Source: Ancalomicrobiaceae bacterium S20 (lineage in GTDB: Bacteria; Pseudomonadota; Alphaproteobacteria; Rhizobiales; Ancalomicrobiaceae). Taken from it: a DNA stretch of 64,000 nucleotides. The stretch is from NCBI GenBank assembly GCA_040269895.1, contig CP158568.1, forward strand, positions 4,554,001-4,618,000. The letters run 5' to 3'. Positions 17,993 through 26,498 of this stretch are shown here, piece by piece. Numbering within the stretch: position 1 is the first letter of the stretch; every line of letters starts with the position of its first letter. The translations under genes and the position numbers were made by a program. The notes beneath the pieces were generated by a model, which saw nothing but the letters and a program-made list of their open reading frames with translations, was not told the origin of the DNA and ran no database searches.

Positions 17993-18895
17993 ATGACCGC
18001 CGAGCCCCGTCCCGTCTTCCGCTTCGCGCCGAGCCCGAACGGCGATCTCCACCTCGGTCACGCGCTCTCCGCGCTGGTCGACCACGCCATGGCGCGCGCC
18101 GCGGGCGGGCTGTTCCTGTTGCGCATGGAGGACATCGACGTCACGCGCTGCCGGCCGGAGTACGAGCGCGGCATCGTCGAGGATCTCGCCTGGCTCGGCA
18201 TCACCTGGGACGGTCCGATCCGTCGGCAGTCGGAGCATTTCGACGCCTATCGCAAGGCGATGGACCGGCTGTGGGCGCGCGGGCTTGTCTATCCGTCGTT
18301 CCTGACCCGCACCGAGATCAAGGCGCGGGTCGAGGCGGCCGAGGCGCAGGGGCGGATCTGGCCGCGCGATCCGGACGGCGCGCCGCTCTATCCGGGCGAC
18401 GATCGCGGGCTCGACGAGAAGGCGGTCGAGGCGGCCATGATCGCCGGCAAGCCCTATGCCTTCCGGCTCAAGATCGCCGAGGCGATCGCGGCCGCCAATG
18501 CGCTCGCCGGGCCGCTCGACTGGACCGAGACGGGCGTCGGGCCGGACGGCGAGGCCGGCACGATCGCGGCGCGGCCGGAGCGCTGGGGCGATGTCGTGAT
18601 CGCGCGCAAGGAGGTGCCGACCAGCTATCACCTGTCGGTGGTGGTCGACGACGCGCTCCAGGGCGTGACCCATGTGGTGCGCGGGCTCGACCTCTTTCAC
18701 GCGACCAGCGTGCACCGGCTGTTGCAGGTGCTGCTCGACCTGCCGGCGCCGGTCTATCATCACCACCGGCTGGTGCTCGACGAGACCGGCCGCAAACTGT
18801 CGAAGTCGTTCGGCGACACGAGCCTGAAATCGCTCCGGGCCGGCGGCGCGACGCCGGCGGACATTCGCAAGCTGGTCGGCCTGCCGCCGGGCTGA
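17993..18895 (+). CDS. gluQ: Glutamyl-Q tRNA(Asp) synthetase
   Basis: A 300-residue paralogue of the glutamyl-tRNA synthetase catalytic core. It activates glutamate without tRNA-Glu and transfers it to queuosine at position 34 of tRNA-Asp. The class I signatures are present: FAPSPNGDLHLGHALSA (HIGH-like HLGH) and LSKS in RKLSKSFGD. The anticodon-binding domain of GluRS is absent, which is diagnostic. The ATG lies directly before the conserved core; an upstream in-frame start would add 30 Arg/Ser-rich residues. It is convergent with the following transporter gene. Confidence 0.93.
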   Translation: MTAEPRPVFRFAPSPNGDLHLGHALSALVDHAMARAAGGLFLLRMEDIDVTRCRPEYERGIVEDLAWLGITWDGPIRRQSEHFDAYRKAMDRLWARGLVYPSFLTRTEIKARVEAAEAQGRIWPRDPDGAPLYPGDDRGLDEKAVEAAMIAGKPYAFRLKIAEAIAAANALAGPLDWTETGVGPDGEAGTIAARPERWGDVVIARKEVPTSYHLSVVVDDALQGVTHVVRGLDLFHATSVHRLLQVLLDLPAPVYHHHRLVLDETGRKLSKSFGDTSLKSLRAGGATPADIRKLVGLPPG

Positions 18896-18917
18896 GGCGC
18901 GTGGCGGACCTTGCGGG

Positions 18918-19877
18918 TCAGTGCGGCAGGATCGCCAGCCAGAGCGTGATGGTGACGACGGCCATGAGCGTCGACAGGGCGATGGCGCTCGACGCGAGCG
19001 CGTGGCCGACGCGGAAGCGGACCGCGAACAGGTAGCTGTTCGCGCCCGACGGCGCGGCGGCCGAGATGGTTGCGACATTGACCCAGAGCTCGGGCAGGTG
19101 CGCGACCTTGGCGGTCAGGACCCACACGGCCAGCGGCATGACCGCGAGCTTCAGGGTCGAGCTCATCAGCGCGAGCGGCAGCGCGCCGCGGAGCGAATAG
19201 CGCGCGAGGCCCATGCCCATCGACACCAGCGCCAGCGGCGTCGCCGAGGCGGCGAGGCCGTCGATCATGCCCTTGGCGACCGGGCCGAACTCGAGACCCG
19301 AGATGCGCCAGAGCCCGCCGGCGAAGACCGCGATCACGATCGGACTGGTCGCGAGGTTTTTCACGATCCGACCGAGCAGCCGGCCGATCGACAACGGTGT
19401 CGCGTCGCCGGCATCGCGGCGGACCGCATGCTCGGTCATCAGCGTGCCGGCGGTCATCATGATCGGCAGATGGATCGAGACGATCACGAACAGCACGACC
19501 ACGCCGGCCTCGCCATAGGCCGTGGTGAGCAGCGGCACGCCGATCACCAGCAGGTTCGAGAACGAGGCCGAGAGGCCGGCGATCACGCCCTCGCCGTGCG
19601 AGCGGCCGGCGAGGCGCGTCGTCATCATCTGCGCCAGCGCCCAGACCAGGCCGGCGCCAGCGAAATACGAGAGCCAGAGCGGGATCGGCGAGCCTTCCGG
19701 TAGGTGTGCCGTGCCGATGGTCCGGAACATCAGCACCGGGATCGGCAGCTGGAACACGAATTCGCCCAGCGCCTCGCCGACGCCCTCGCCGAACCAGCGC
19801 AGCCGCCCGGCGACCCAGCCGAGCAGGATCAGCCCGAACACCGGCAGGACGATTTCGGCGACGGTCGCGATCGGCAA
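18918..19877 (-). CDS. AEC (auxin efflux carrier) family transporter
   Basis: A 319-residue integral membrane protein with about ten hydrophobic helices split by a central hydrophilic loop (TEHAVRRDAGDATPLS), as in the AEC/BART superfamily. The conserved regions include VLPVFGLILLGWVAG at the N-terminus and SFSNLLVIGVPL in the first half. Family members export or import organic acids or malonate-like solutes; the substrate is unknown here. Initiation is at a TTG with a GGAG site 7 bases upstream. The gene stands alone between gluQ and a receiver gene. Confidence 0.85.
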   Translation of the reverse strand: MPIATVAEIVLPVFGLILLGWVAGRLRWFGEGVGEALGEFVFQLPIPVLMFRTIGTAHLPEGSPIPLWLSYFAGAGLVWALAQMMTTRLAGRSHGEGVIAGLSASFSNLLVIGVPLLTTAYGEAGVVVLFVIVSIHLPIMMTAGTLMTEHAVRRDAGDATPLSIGRLLGRIVKNLATSPIVIAVFAGGLWRISGLEFGPVAKGMIDGLAASATPLALVSMGMGLARYSLRGALPLALMSSTLKLAVMPLAVWVLTAKVAHLPELWVNVATISAAAPSGANSYLFAVRFRVGHALASSAIALSTLMAVVTITLWLAILPH

Positions 19878-20055
19878 GGCGCGGCTCCGGAAGGCGGGCG
19901 ATGCCGGCTCGGCGCGCCCGGGATTGCGGCCGGCGCGGCGCCGGCCGGAGAAGGCGCCTGTTTAGTCGAGGATTAAGGGGAGTTCGATAGGAAAGTCGGG
20001 AGCGTGCCGCGTCCGGCCTGGACGGGGCGGGCGCGGGCATCACGGAGTGTCGAGT

Positions 20056-20481
20056 ATGGTGCGCGGATATGAGCCGGCGGGACTGGCAAGGCGCGTCGGC
20101 GGGCTCGCCCCGCTGACCGGGCTCTGCGTCCTCGCGGTCGACGACCACGAGGTCGGGCGGTCACTCCTGAAAGCCATGGTCAGCGGCACGGGGGCCGACG
20201 TCGATGTGGTCGGCTCCGCGGAGGAGGCGATGCTGGCGGCGGCGCAGCGGCGCTATGACGTGGTGCTGGTCGATCTCGGTCTGCCGGACCGGCCGGGCGA
20301 CCGGCTGGCCGAGGAGATCGCCCGGCTGCCGACCATGCGCGGCGTGCCGATCGTCGCGGTCACCGGCCGCGATCGGCCGCCGGTGGTGCCGCCCATGTTC
20401 GTGGACTGGATGACCAAGCCCTACGGCGTGCGCGATCTCTACCGCCTGCTCGCCGGCGTCTCGGGTCGCGCGGGCGTCTGA
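20056..20481 (+). CDS. Single-domain response regulator (receiver)
   Basis: About 141 residues, almost entirely a CheY-like receiver. LCVLAVDDHEV carries the acidic pair, VVLVDLGLPDRPG holds the phospho-acceptor Asp, VAVTGRD the switch Thr, and MTKPYG the conserved Lys. No output domain follows. Single-domain receivers act by protein-protein contact or as phosphate relays. No kinase is adjacent. An in-frame GTG nine bases upstream is an alternative start. The gene is flanked by genes on the opposite strand and is probably monocistronic. Confidence 0.85.
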   Translation: MVRGYEPAGLARRVGGLAPLTGLCVLAVDDHEVGRSLLKAMVSGTGADVDVVGSAEEAMLAAAQRRYDVVLVDLGLPDRPGDRLAEEIARLPTMRGVPIVAVTGRDRPPVVPPMFVDWMTKPYGVRDLYRLLAGVSGRAGV

Positions 20482-20511
20482 AGCCCGCCGCGACCTGACA
20501 AGCGAGGACCA

Positions 20512-20940
20512 TCAGCCGCCGAGGCGCTTGCCGTCGATGGTGAGCGCCGCCTTGCCTTCCGCCTTCTCGACCCGCCAGCCGCGCGCGTGGCCGTCGTAGA
20601 CCTTGCGCCAGGCGCCCTTGTCATTGGCGTAGACCCGGATCAGGCAGCCCGATCCGTCGCAGAACGACTGCGGCACGCCCCCGCACATGGCATCCGAATA
20701 ATCGAGCAGCACACCGCGCCGGCCGTCGCCGCGGACGTCGACGAATTGTACGAAGCGCTGGCCGTAGCCGACCGAGGTGCGGCACAGCGCATGTTCGGTC
20801 GCGATCAGCTCGGGCAGCAGTGCCTTCGGCATGTCTTCGGCACGGGCGGGACGGGGCGCGAGAGCGACGATCAGGACGCCGAGGGCGACGATCGGAGCGC
20901 CGAGGGCGACGGGGAGGCGCATGGGGGATCGGGGTTTCAT
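20512..20940 (-). CDS. Secreted hypothetical protein
   Basis: A 142-residue protein with an N-terminal signal peptide (hydrophobic core VALGAPIVALGVLIVALA, cleavage near ARA-ED). The mature part holds four cysteines (CRTS, MCGGVPQSFCDGSGC) and a C-terminal half (IRVYANDKGAWRKVYDGHAR) that looks like a small beta-rich domain. I do not recognise a named family with confidence. It is likely periplasmic. Starts at residue 1 or 7 (both Met) are possible. It is divergent from the L,D-transpeptidase gene, with a 161-base AT-richer promoter region between them. Confidence 0.7.
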   Translation of the reverse strand: MKPRSPMRLPVALGAPIVALGVLIVALAPRPARAEDMPKALLPELIATEHALCRTSVGYGQRFVQFVDVRGDGRRGVLLDYSDAMCGGVPQSFCDGSGCLIRVYANDKGAWRKVYDGHARGWRVEKAEGKAALTIDGKRLGG

Positions 20941-21101
20941 CGATAAAGGTTACTTTTCGATTGTTCTCGTGATTCGTCACAGTCAGCGTTATTAAGCTCG
21001 CAATGACGGCGTTGTCACGACTTTCCAGTCGATAATGTCCGTCTGTATTGAGGCGGTGAACACCGCGTTCGTTTCAGTCCATGTGTGGAAGGCGGGCTCA
21101 G

Positions 21102-21527
21102 ATGCGCGTTTTCGGTCTTCTGCTTGTCGTTTTCGGATTGTTGTTCATGGTGCCGCGCGCCGCGGAAGCGGCGGTCGAAGCACGGATCGACGTGTCGTCG
21201 CAGCGTATGCGCGTCGTCGTCGACGGTCGATCCACTTACGAATGGGCGGTTTCGACCGGTCGGCGAGGCTACGACACGCCGCGCGGGGCGTGGAGGCCAC
21301 AGGCGCTGCACGCGAAATACTATTCGCGCAAGTATCACAATTCGCCGATGCCCCATTCGATCTTCTTCACCGGCGGCGTTGCGATCCACGGAACCTATGA
21401 GACGCGCAATCTCGGCCGGCCGGCATCACACGGCTGTGTCCGGCTGGCGCCCCAGCACGCCGCGGTTCTTTACGGTCTCGTGCGGAGTCACGGGTTAAAC
21501 AACGCCAGGATCGTGGTCTACGACTGA
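21102..21527 (+). CDS. L,D-transpeptidase (YkuD domain)
   Basis: A 141-residue exported enzyme. The signal peptide (RVFGLLLVVFGLLFMV) is followed by a minimal YkuD catalytic domain: IHGTYE at His96, then SHGCVRL with His110 and nucleophile Cys112. These enzymes form 3-3 peptidoglycan cross-links or attach proteins to the wall. It is short, at the lower end for the family, with no separate binding domain. A start 21 bases upstream is possible, but this ATG begins the signal peptide and has an AAGG-like site. It precedes the flippase gene by 52 bases on the same strand. Confidence 0.9.
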   Translation: MRVFGLLLVVFGLLFMVPRAAEAAVEARIDVSSQRMRVVVDGRSTYEWAVSTGRRGYDTPRGAWRPQALHAKYYSRKYHNSPMPHSIFFTGGVAIHGTYETRNLGRPASHGCVRLAPQHAAVLYGLVRSHGLNNARIVVYD

Positions 21528-21579
21528 TCGACGACGATCCGACCGTGCGTGGCCCTGTCAGGGCCGAAGGGGAGGATCG

Positions 21580-22962
21580 ATGCCGATCCCGGGCGAGACA
21601 GCCGAGGACGACAGGACCGCGAACGGCGGGGCCGAACCGGCCCGGCGCATGGCGCTTGCTGCCTTCGCGGTCCGCGTTGCGGCAGCCGGGCTCGCCTATG
21701 GCCTGCAGGTCGTGCTCGCTCGCTCGATGGGGGGGCACGACTATGGCGTCTATGTCGTCGTCTGGACGGCGGTGACGCTGATCGGCCCGGTCTCCGGCCT
21801 CGGTTTCGAAACGCTGGTCGTCCGCTCGACGCCGAAGTTCATGGCCGCGCGCGCCTTCGCCTCGCTGCGCGGGATGATCACCGCGGCGCGGCTCATCGCC
21901 TTCACGGTCGCCTCGGCCTTTGCGCTCGGCGCGGTGGTCGTCGTGCAGGCGTTGCCGACGCTGATCGATCCGGATTGGCGGGTGCCGATCATGCTCGGCG
22001 CGGCCTGCCTGCCGCTCTTTGCGGTGACGGAGATCCAGGATGGCACCGCGCGGGCGCAGGACTGGCCGGATCTGGCGCTCGGCCCGACCTACATCCTCAG
22101 GCCGCTCCTGATTCTGCTCCTCGTCGTCATGTCGCTGGCAGCGGGCTCCGTGATCTCGACCGAGAGCGCGCTGATCGCCGCGATCGGCGCGACCTGGATC
22201 ACCGGCGGTCTGCAGCTGTTGTTCCTCGGTCGTCGGCTTCACGTCACCGCACCGACCTATACGCCCGAGATGCGCATGGTGCGCTGGACGGGCGAGGCGC
22301 TGCCGATCCTGATGGTCGACATCGCCTTCGTGCTGATCACCGGCGCCGACGTGCTGATGGTCGGTCTCATAGCGGAGCCGAACGACGTTGCGGTCTATTT
22401 TGCGGCGGCGAAGTCGCTCGCGCTGGTGCAGTTCGTCCAATACGCGGTGCGCACTGCGGCTGCGCGCGAGTTCGCGACCCGGGTTCACGACGGTGATCGC
22501 GCGGCGCTGGCGGCGGCCGCGCTCAGGGCGAGCCGCTGGACGTTCTGGCCGGCGGCCGGCTTCGCGGCCGTGACGCTGGCGGCGGCGCCCTGGATGCTGG
22601 CGCTGTTCGGCCGCGATTTCGCCGGCGGCGAGATCGTCATGGCCGTGCTGGCGCTCGGGCTCCTGGCGCGCGCCTCGGTCGGGCCGGCCGAGACGCTGCT
22701 GACCATGTCCGGTCGGCAGGGACTGGCGGCGCTGGTCTATGCGGGTTCGCTCGCGACCATGCTCGGCTTCGGGGTCGTGTTGACGCCGATGTTCGGCATC
22801 GTCGGTGCGGCGACCGCGGCGGCGCTCGGCATGGGCGTCGAGGCGATCGCCTTCTCGGTCGCGGCGCGGTTCGCGCTCGGGCTCGACGTTTTCGTCTTCG
22901 CCGGCGCCCGGGTGGCGCCGCATGTTTCGCTCGCCAGGGAGGCCGAACCATGGGCCGGTTGA
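21580..22962 (+). CDS. Oligosaccharide flippase family protein (MATE/Wzx-like)
   Basis: A 460-residue membrane protein with 12-14 predicted helices, matching the polysaccharide biosynthesis (MATE/Wzx-like) family that moves lipid-linked sugars across the inner membrane. The start has a GGGGAGG site. The N-terminus is hydrophilic (about 25 residues), then the first helix begins at RMALAAFAVRVAAAGLAY. It overlaps the next gene by 13 bases, so the two are translationally coupled. No glycosyltransferase genes are adjacent, so the transported glycan is unknown. Confidence 0.83.
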   Translation: MPIPGETAEDDRTANGGAEPARRMALAAFAVRVAAAGLAYGLQVVLARSMGGHDYGVYVVVWTAVTLIGPVSGLGFETLVVRSTPKFMAARAFASLRGMITAARLIAFTVASAFALGAVVVVQALPTLIDPDWRVPIMLGAACLPLFAVTEIQDGTARAQDWPDLALGPTYILRPLLILLLVVMSLAAGSVISTESALIAAIGATWITGGLQLLFLGRRLHVTAPTYTPEMRMVRWTGEALPILMVDIAFVLITGADVLMVGLIAEPNDVAVYFAAAKSLALVQFVQYAVRTAAAREFATRVHDGDRAALAAAALRASRWTFWPAAGFAAVTLAAAPWMLALFGRDFAGGEIVMAVLALGLLARASVGPAETLLTMSGRQGLAALVYAGSLATMLGFGVVLTPMFGIVGAATAAALGMGVEAIAFSVAARFALGLDVFVFAGARVAPHVSLAREAEPWAG

Positions 22963-24110
22963 GTCCGGACTTCGTCGTTTCGACCGGGGGCCTCGGCGGC
23001 GAGGTGCATCACCTCGGCCTCGAAGCGGCCGCCGACGAGGCGGCTGCGATCGCCGATCTCGCCGGGCGTGCGCTCGAATACAACGTGTTCCGCGAGCCGG
23101 AATTCATGCTGCCGGCGCTCGGCTGTTTCGCGCCCAAGGCCGAGATCCTGACCGTGCGCCGCACCGGTCGGCTCGACGCGGTGCTGCCGCTCGCCCGGCA
23201 GCCCGGCCTGTTCGCCGGCGGGCGCGTGCCGACCGTGTTCGCCAATGAATTCCAGCCGCTCGGCACGCCGCTGATCGACCGCCGCGCGCCGGAGGATCTC
23301 TGGACCATGGCGCTCGATGCGGTCGCGGAGACCGCCTCCGCGCTGGTCCTGCCGCATCTGAGGCTCGACGGCCCGGTCTATGCGACGCTGGAGGCCGCGG
23401 CGCGGCGGCACGGGCGCTCGCTGTTCCTGACCCGCGGCGAGAGCCGGGCGGTCCTGACGGGCGGCCGCAGCTTCTCGGACTGGTGGAACGCGCACCCGCG
23501 CCATCGCCGCAAGGAGGATGCGCGGCTCTGGCGGCGGCTGCTCGAGCGCGGCGTGGTCACGAGCGGCGTGGCGACGGGGGAGGGCGCGCTGCTCGCCTTC
23601 CATGAATTCCTCGCGCTTCGAGGGCAGCGGCTGGAAAGGGCGGGGGCCACCGCGCTACGCGACGATCCGCGCGTGCGCGCCTTCGCCGAGACCGCGATCA
23701 AGGGGCTCGCGCGCCGCGGCCTGATCGCGATCGACCGGATCGATCTCGACGGACGGCCGATCGCCATGCTGATCCGGCTCGGCGGTCCGGTGCAGTTCGT
23801 GGCCTGGAAGATCGCCTATGACGAGGCCGAGAGCGTGTTCTCGCCCGGCGTGCGCGTGTTCGAACAGGCGACGCAGCGCATGCTCGCCGACCTCCGCTTC
23901 GCCGAGGCCGACTCGCTCGCGGTGGCGACGCATCCGCTCGCCGGCAGCCGCTGGCAGGAGCGGGCGCCGATGGGCACGGTGATCGTCGGGCTCGATCGCT
24001 CGGGGCATCGGGCGCGGCTCGCGGCGGCGGAGCTCGGCGCGGCGGCCGCGCTGAAACAGGCGGCCAAGGGTGTCATCGGCGAAATGCGCCGGCTCGGCGA
24101 CCGCCGCTGA
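22950..24110 (+). CDS. GNAT-fold protein, CelD/BcsL family
   Basis: A 386-residue protein related to the acetyltransferase_6 (CelD/BcsL, FemAB-like GNAT) group seen in cellulose and exopolysaccharide loci. It has two GNAT halves. The C-terminal half includes RRGLIAIDRIDLDGRPIAML and FVAWKIAYDEAESVFSPGV, a typical pattern of this group. A GGAGG site lies 7 bases before the ATG, inside the end of the flippase gene. Coupling to the flippase supports a role in modifying or exporting a surface polysaccharide. The acyl donor and target are unknown. Confidence 0.82.
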   Translation: MGRLSPDFVVSTGGLGGEVHHLGLEAAADEAAAIADLAGRALEYNVFREPEFMLPALGCFAPKAEILTVRRTGRLDAVLPLARQPGLFAGGRVPTVFANEFQPLGTPLIDRRAPEDLWTMALDAVAETASALVLPHLRLDGPVYATLEAAARRHGRSLFLTRGESRAVLTGGRSFSDWWNAHPRHRRKEDARLWRRLLERGVVTSGVATGEGALLAFHEFLALRGQRLERAGATALRDDPRVRAFAETAIKGLARRGLIAIDRIDLDGRPIAMLIRLGGPVQFVAWKIAYDEAESVFSPGVRVFEQATQRMLADLRFAEADSLAVATHPLAGSRWQERAPMGTVIVGLDRSGHRARLAAAELGAAAALKQAAKGVIGEMRRLGDRR

Positions 24111-24141
24111 GGCCGGTCGCTCGGCCGGTGCGGGTGTCGCT

Positions 24142-25830
24142 TCAGCCGACGGAGACGGGCGCCCCGGTCACCTTGGCTTCGGGGACCTCTGCCTCAGTGA
24201 CCTCAGCTTCCGTCTGCGCCCGTTCGCGGAAATGCCGGCGGATGACCTTGCCGGTCGTGGTCAGCGGGATCTCGTCGACGAACTCGATCTCGCGCGGATA
24301 TTCGTGCGCCGAGAGGCGCGTCCGCACGTGGTCGCGGATCTCGGCCGCGAGCGCCTCGCTCGGCTCGTGGCCGTCGACCAGCCGCACGAAGGCCTTGACG
24401 ATCTCGGTCCTGAGCGGGTCGGGCTTGCCGACCACGGCGGCGAGCGCGACCGCCGGGTGGCCGATGATGCAGTCCTCGATCTCGGCCGGGCCGATGCGAT
24501 AGCCCGACGAGGTGATCACGTCGTCGTCGCGGCCGACGAAGTGGATGTAGCCGTCCTCGTCCATGACGCCCTGGTCGCCGGTGGTCATCCAGCGGCCGAC
24601 GAACTTCTCCGCCGTGGCTTCGGGGCGATTCCAGTAGTTCAGGAACATGACCGGGTCGGGACGGGCGACGGCGATCTGGCCGAGCGAGCCGGTCGGCAGG
24701 ACCGTGCCGTCGGCGGCGATGATCGCGACCTCGTGGCCCGGCGTGGTGCGTCCCGTCGCGCCGGCGCGCGTGACGCCGAGCCGGCCGCAGGAGCCGATCA
24801 CGATGTTGCACTCGGTCTGGCCGTAGAACTCGTTGACGACGATGTCGAGTTCGGCCCGCGCCCACTCGTAGGTCTCGCGCCCGAGCGCTTCGCCGGCGGA
24901 ACCGACCGTGCGCAGGTTCAGCGGGTATTTTTCGCGCGCGTTCGGCACGCCGCGCAGGATCTTCAGTGCCGTCGGCGGGATGAAGGCGTTGCGCACGCCG
25001 TATTGTGCCATCAGCCAGTAGGCGAGATCCGGATCGAACTTCTCGAACCGGCAGGCGACCACCGGCACGCCGAGCGCGAGCGACGGCAAGAGCGCGTTGA
25101 GCAGGCCGCCCGCCCAGGCCCAATCGGAGGGCGTCCACATCAGGTCGCCGTCGACGGGCAGGAATTCGTGTGCGAACTGCACGCCCGGGATATGGCCGAG
25201 CAACACGCGATGGCCGTGCAGCGCGCCTTTCGGCGGGCCGGTCGTGCCCGAGGTATAGATCATCAGCGCCGGATCGTCCGGCCCGGTCGGCACCGGCCGG
25301 AAACTCTCGGAGGCGCGGGCGAGCAGCTTGTGGAAGTCCGCCGCGCCGTCGGTCGCGCCGTCGACCGAGAGCACGGTCAGCGGTGCGACACGGTCGCGGA
25401 TCGCGGCGAGCTTGGCGGCGCCCGCCTTGTCGGTGATGACCGTGGTGGCGCCGGAATCGCCGAGCCGATAGGCGAGCGCCTCGACGCCGAAGAGGTTGGC
25501 GAGCGGCAGCGCGATGGCGCCGAGCTTGTAGACGGCGAAATGGGCGATCGCGGTCTCGGGCGACTGCGGCAGCAGGATCGCCACGCGGTCACCACGGCGG
25601 ACGCCCAGATCGACCAACGCATTGGCGAGCCGGTTCGAGGCGCGCGCGAGCCGGTCGTAGGACCAGCGGTCGGTGCGGCCGTCGGCGCGGCGGTGGATCA
25701 ACGCGACGCGGTCCGGCTCGATCGCCGCCCACTTGTCGCAGGCGTCGACGGCCATGTTGTATCGCTCGGGCACGACCCAGCGGAACCGTGCCATGAGCTC
25801 TTCATAGGAGGACGCGTCGGGGAGCATCAT
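24142..25830 (-). CDS. Acyl-CoA synthetase (AMP-forming)
   Basis: A 562-residue ANL-superfamily ligase that activates a carboxylate with ATP and CoA. The P-loop-like motif is IYTSGTTGPPKGALHG, the A5 region is NEFYGQTE, the A7 motif TTGDQG, the A8 hinge GRDDDVITSSGYRIGP, and the C-terminal catalytic Lys lies in TTTGKVIRR. Overall it most resembles medium-chain or acetyl-CoA synthetase-like enzymes. The C-terminal 20 or so residues are a low-complexity Glu/Val tail. ATG-ATG codons and an upstream TTG leave the start uncertain by a few residues. It is convergent with the CelD-like gene. Confidence 0.9.
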   Translation of the reverse strand: MMLPDASSYEELMARFRWVVPERYNMAVDACDKWAAIEPDRVALIHRRADGRTDRWSYDRLARASNRLANALVDLGVRRGDRVAILLPQSPETAIAHFAVYKLGAIALPLANLFGVEALAYRLGDSGATTVITDKAGAAKLAAIRDRVAPLTVLSVDGATDGAADFHKLLARASESFRPVPTGPDDPALMIYTSGTTGPPKGALHGHRVLLGHIPGVQFAHEFLPVDGDLMWTPSDWAWAGGLLNALLPSLALGVPVVACRFEKFDPDLAYWLMAQYGVRNAFIPPTALKILRGVPNAREKYPLNLRTVGSAGEALGRETYEWARAELDIVVNEFYGQTECNIVIGSCGRLGVTRAGATGRTTPGHEVAIIAADGTVLPTGSLGQIAVARPDPVMFLNYWNRPEATAEKFVGRWMTTGDQGVMDEDGYIHFVGRDDDVITSSGYRIGPAEIEDCIIGHPAVALAAVVGKPDPLRTEIVKAFVRLVDGHEPSEALAAEIRDHVRTRLSAHEYPREIEFVDEIPLTTTGKVIRRHFRERAQTEAEVTEAEVPEAKVTGAPVSVG

Positions 25831-25969
25831 GTGCCGCAACAGGTCGGTCGGGGAGGCGGACCTTATCCGATTTGATGCCGCGGTGCAGCATGACGTTTTC
25901 GTGTTTGCGCCAGACGCAGATCACGCTCGGATACGGTCTGTGGGACGACAGCTTGAGGCTTGGGTCGAA

Positions 25970-26044
25970 TGGTGGGCGCGACAGGGATTGAACCTGTGAC
26001 CCTTCGCGTGTGAAGCGAATGCTCTCCCGCTGAGCTACGCGCCC
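25970..26044 (-). tRNA. tRNA-Val (anticodon CAC)
   Basis: A 75-base cloverleaf with encoded CCA. The acceptor GGGCGCG pairs with CGCGCCC. The D arm is GCTC/GAGC. The anticodon stem TTCGC/GCGAA encloses the loop TTCACAC, giving CAC for the valine codon GUG. The T arm is ACAGG-TTCAATC-CCTGT. A good promoter lies about 45 bases upstream. Confidence 0.95.
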
Positions 26045-26088
26045 GATACCATCGGCGGCGCCCGCGAAGGGCGCCTCGGGAATGCGGC

Positions 26089-26118
26089 GATATAAGGGGG
26101 CTCGACCCTGCAAGTCAA
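26089..26118 (-). promoter_or_regulatory. Promoter of tRNA-Val
   Basis: TTGACT, 18 bases, then TATATC on the minus strand, 45 bases before the mature tRNA. A small GC hairpin (GGCGCC / GGCGCC) falls within the short leader between promoter and tRNA. Confidence 0.65.
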
Positions 26119-26190
26119 GCGAGGCGGTGCGGCCATCCCCGAGCTTCGCGCCGGTCGCGGTTCAGCGCGGTCGCACGCGCCCGAAAATCG

Positions 26191-26421
26191 TCAGGCGGCG
26201 AAGGAGATCGACACGTCGGCGGCGGCGAACATGGCGATGATCTCCTGCCGCTCCGTCTCGGTCATGTGATGGCCGGCGTCGACCTGATCCATGATGTCGA
26301 GCAGGCGCTGAAGCTGCGGGACGCCGAGCCGGGACAGCACGTTGTCCCAGTCGATCTCCTGCTCGTCGCGGAAATCGAGTGTCGCACCTTCGAAAATCCG
26401 CGCTTCCGGCATTACGAACAC
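26191..26421 (-). CDS. Small hypothetical protein (76 aa)
   Basis: A 76-residue acidic, soluble protein with no signal peptide or membrane segment. It starts at a GTG with a strong AGGAG site 7 bases upstream; an ATG three codons later is an alternative. Two helical stretches are visible (VLSRLGVPQLQRLLDIMDQV and TETERQEIIAMF). I do not recognise a family. The strong ribosome-binding site and normal codon use support a real gene. A near-match to the CtrA binding pattern lies about 50 bases upstream. Confidence 0.6.
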   Translation of the reverse strand: MFVMPEARIFEGATLDFRDEQEIDWDNVLSRLGVPQLQRLLDIMDQVDAGHHMTETERQEIIAMFAAADVSISFAA

Positions 26422-26498
26422 GGCCCATCTCCTGAGATACCCGTGTTCCGATCGTGGCGCTGAATGGTTAACGCTAGCTTTATGACTTTACTGCAATA

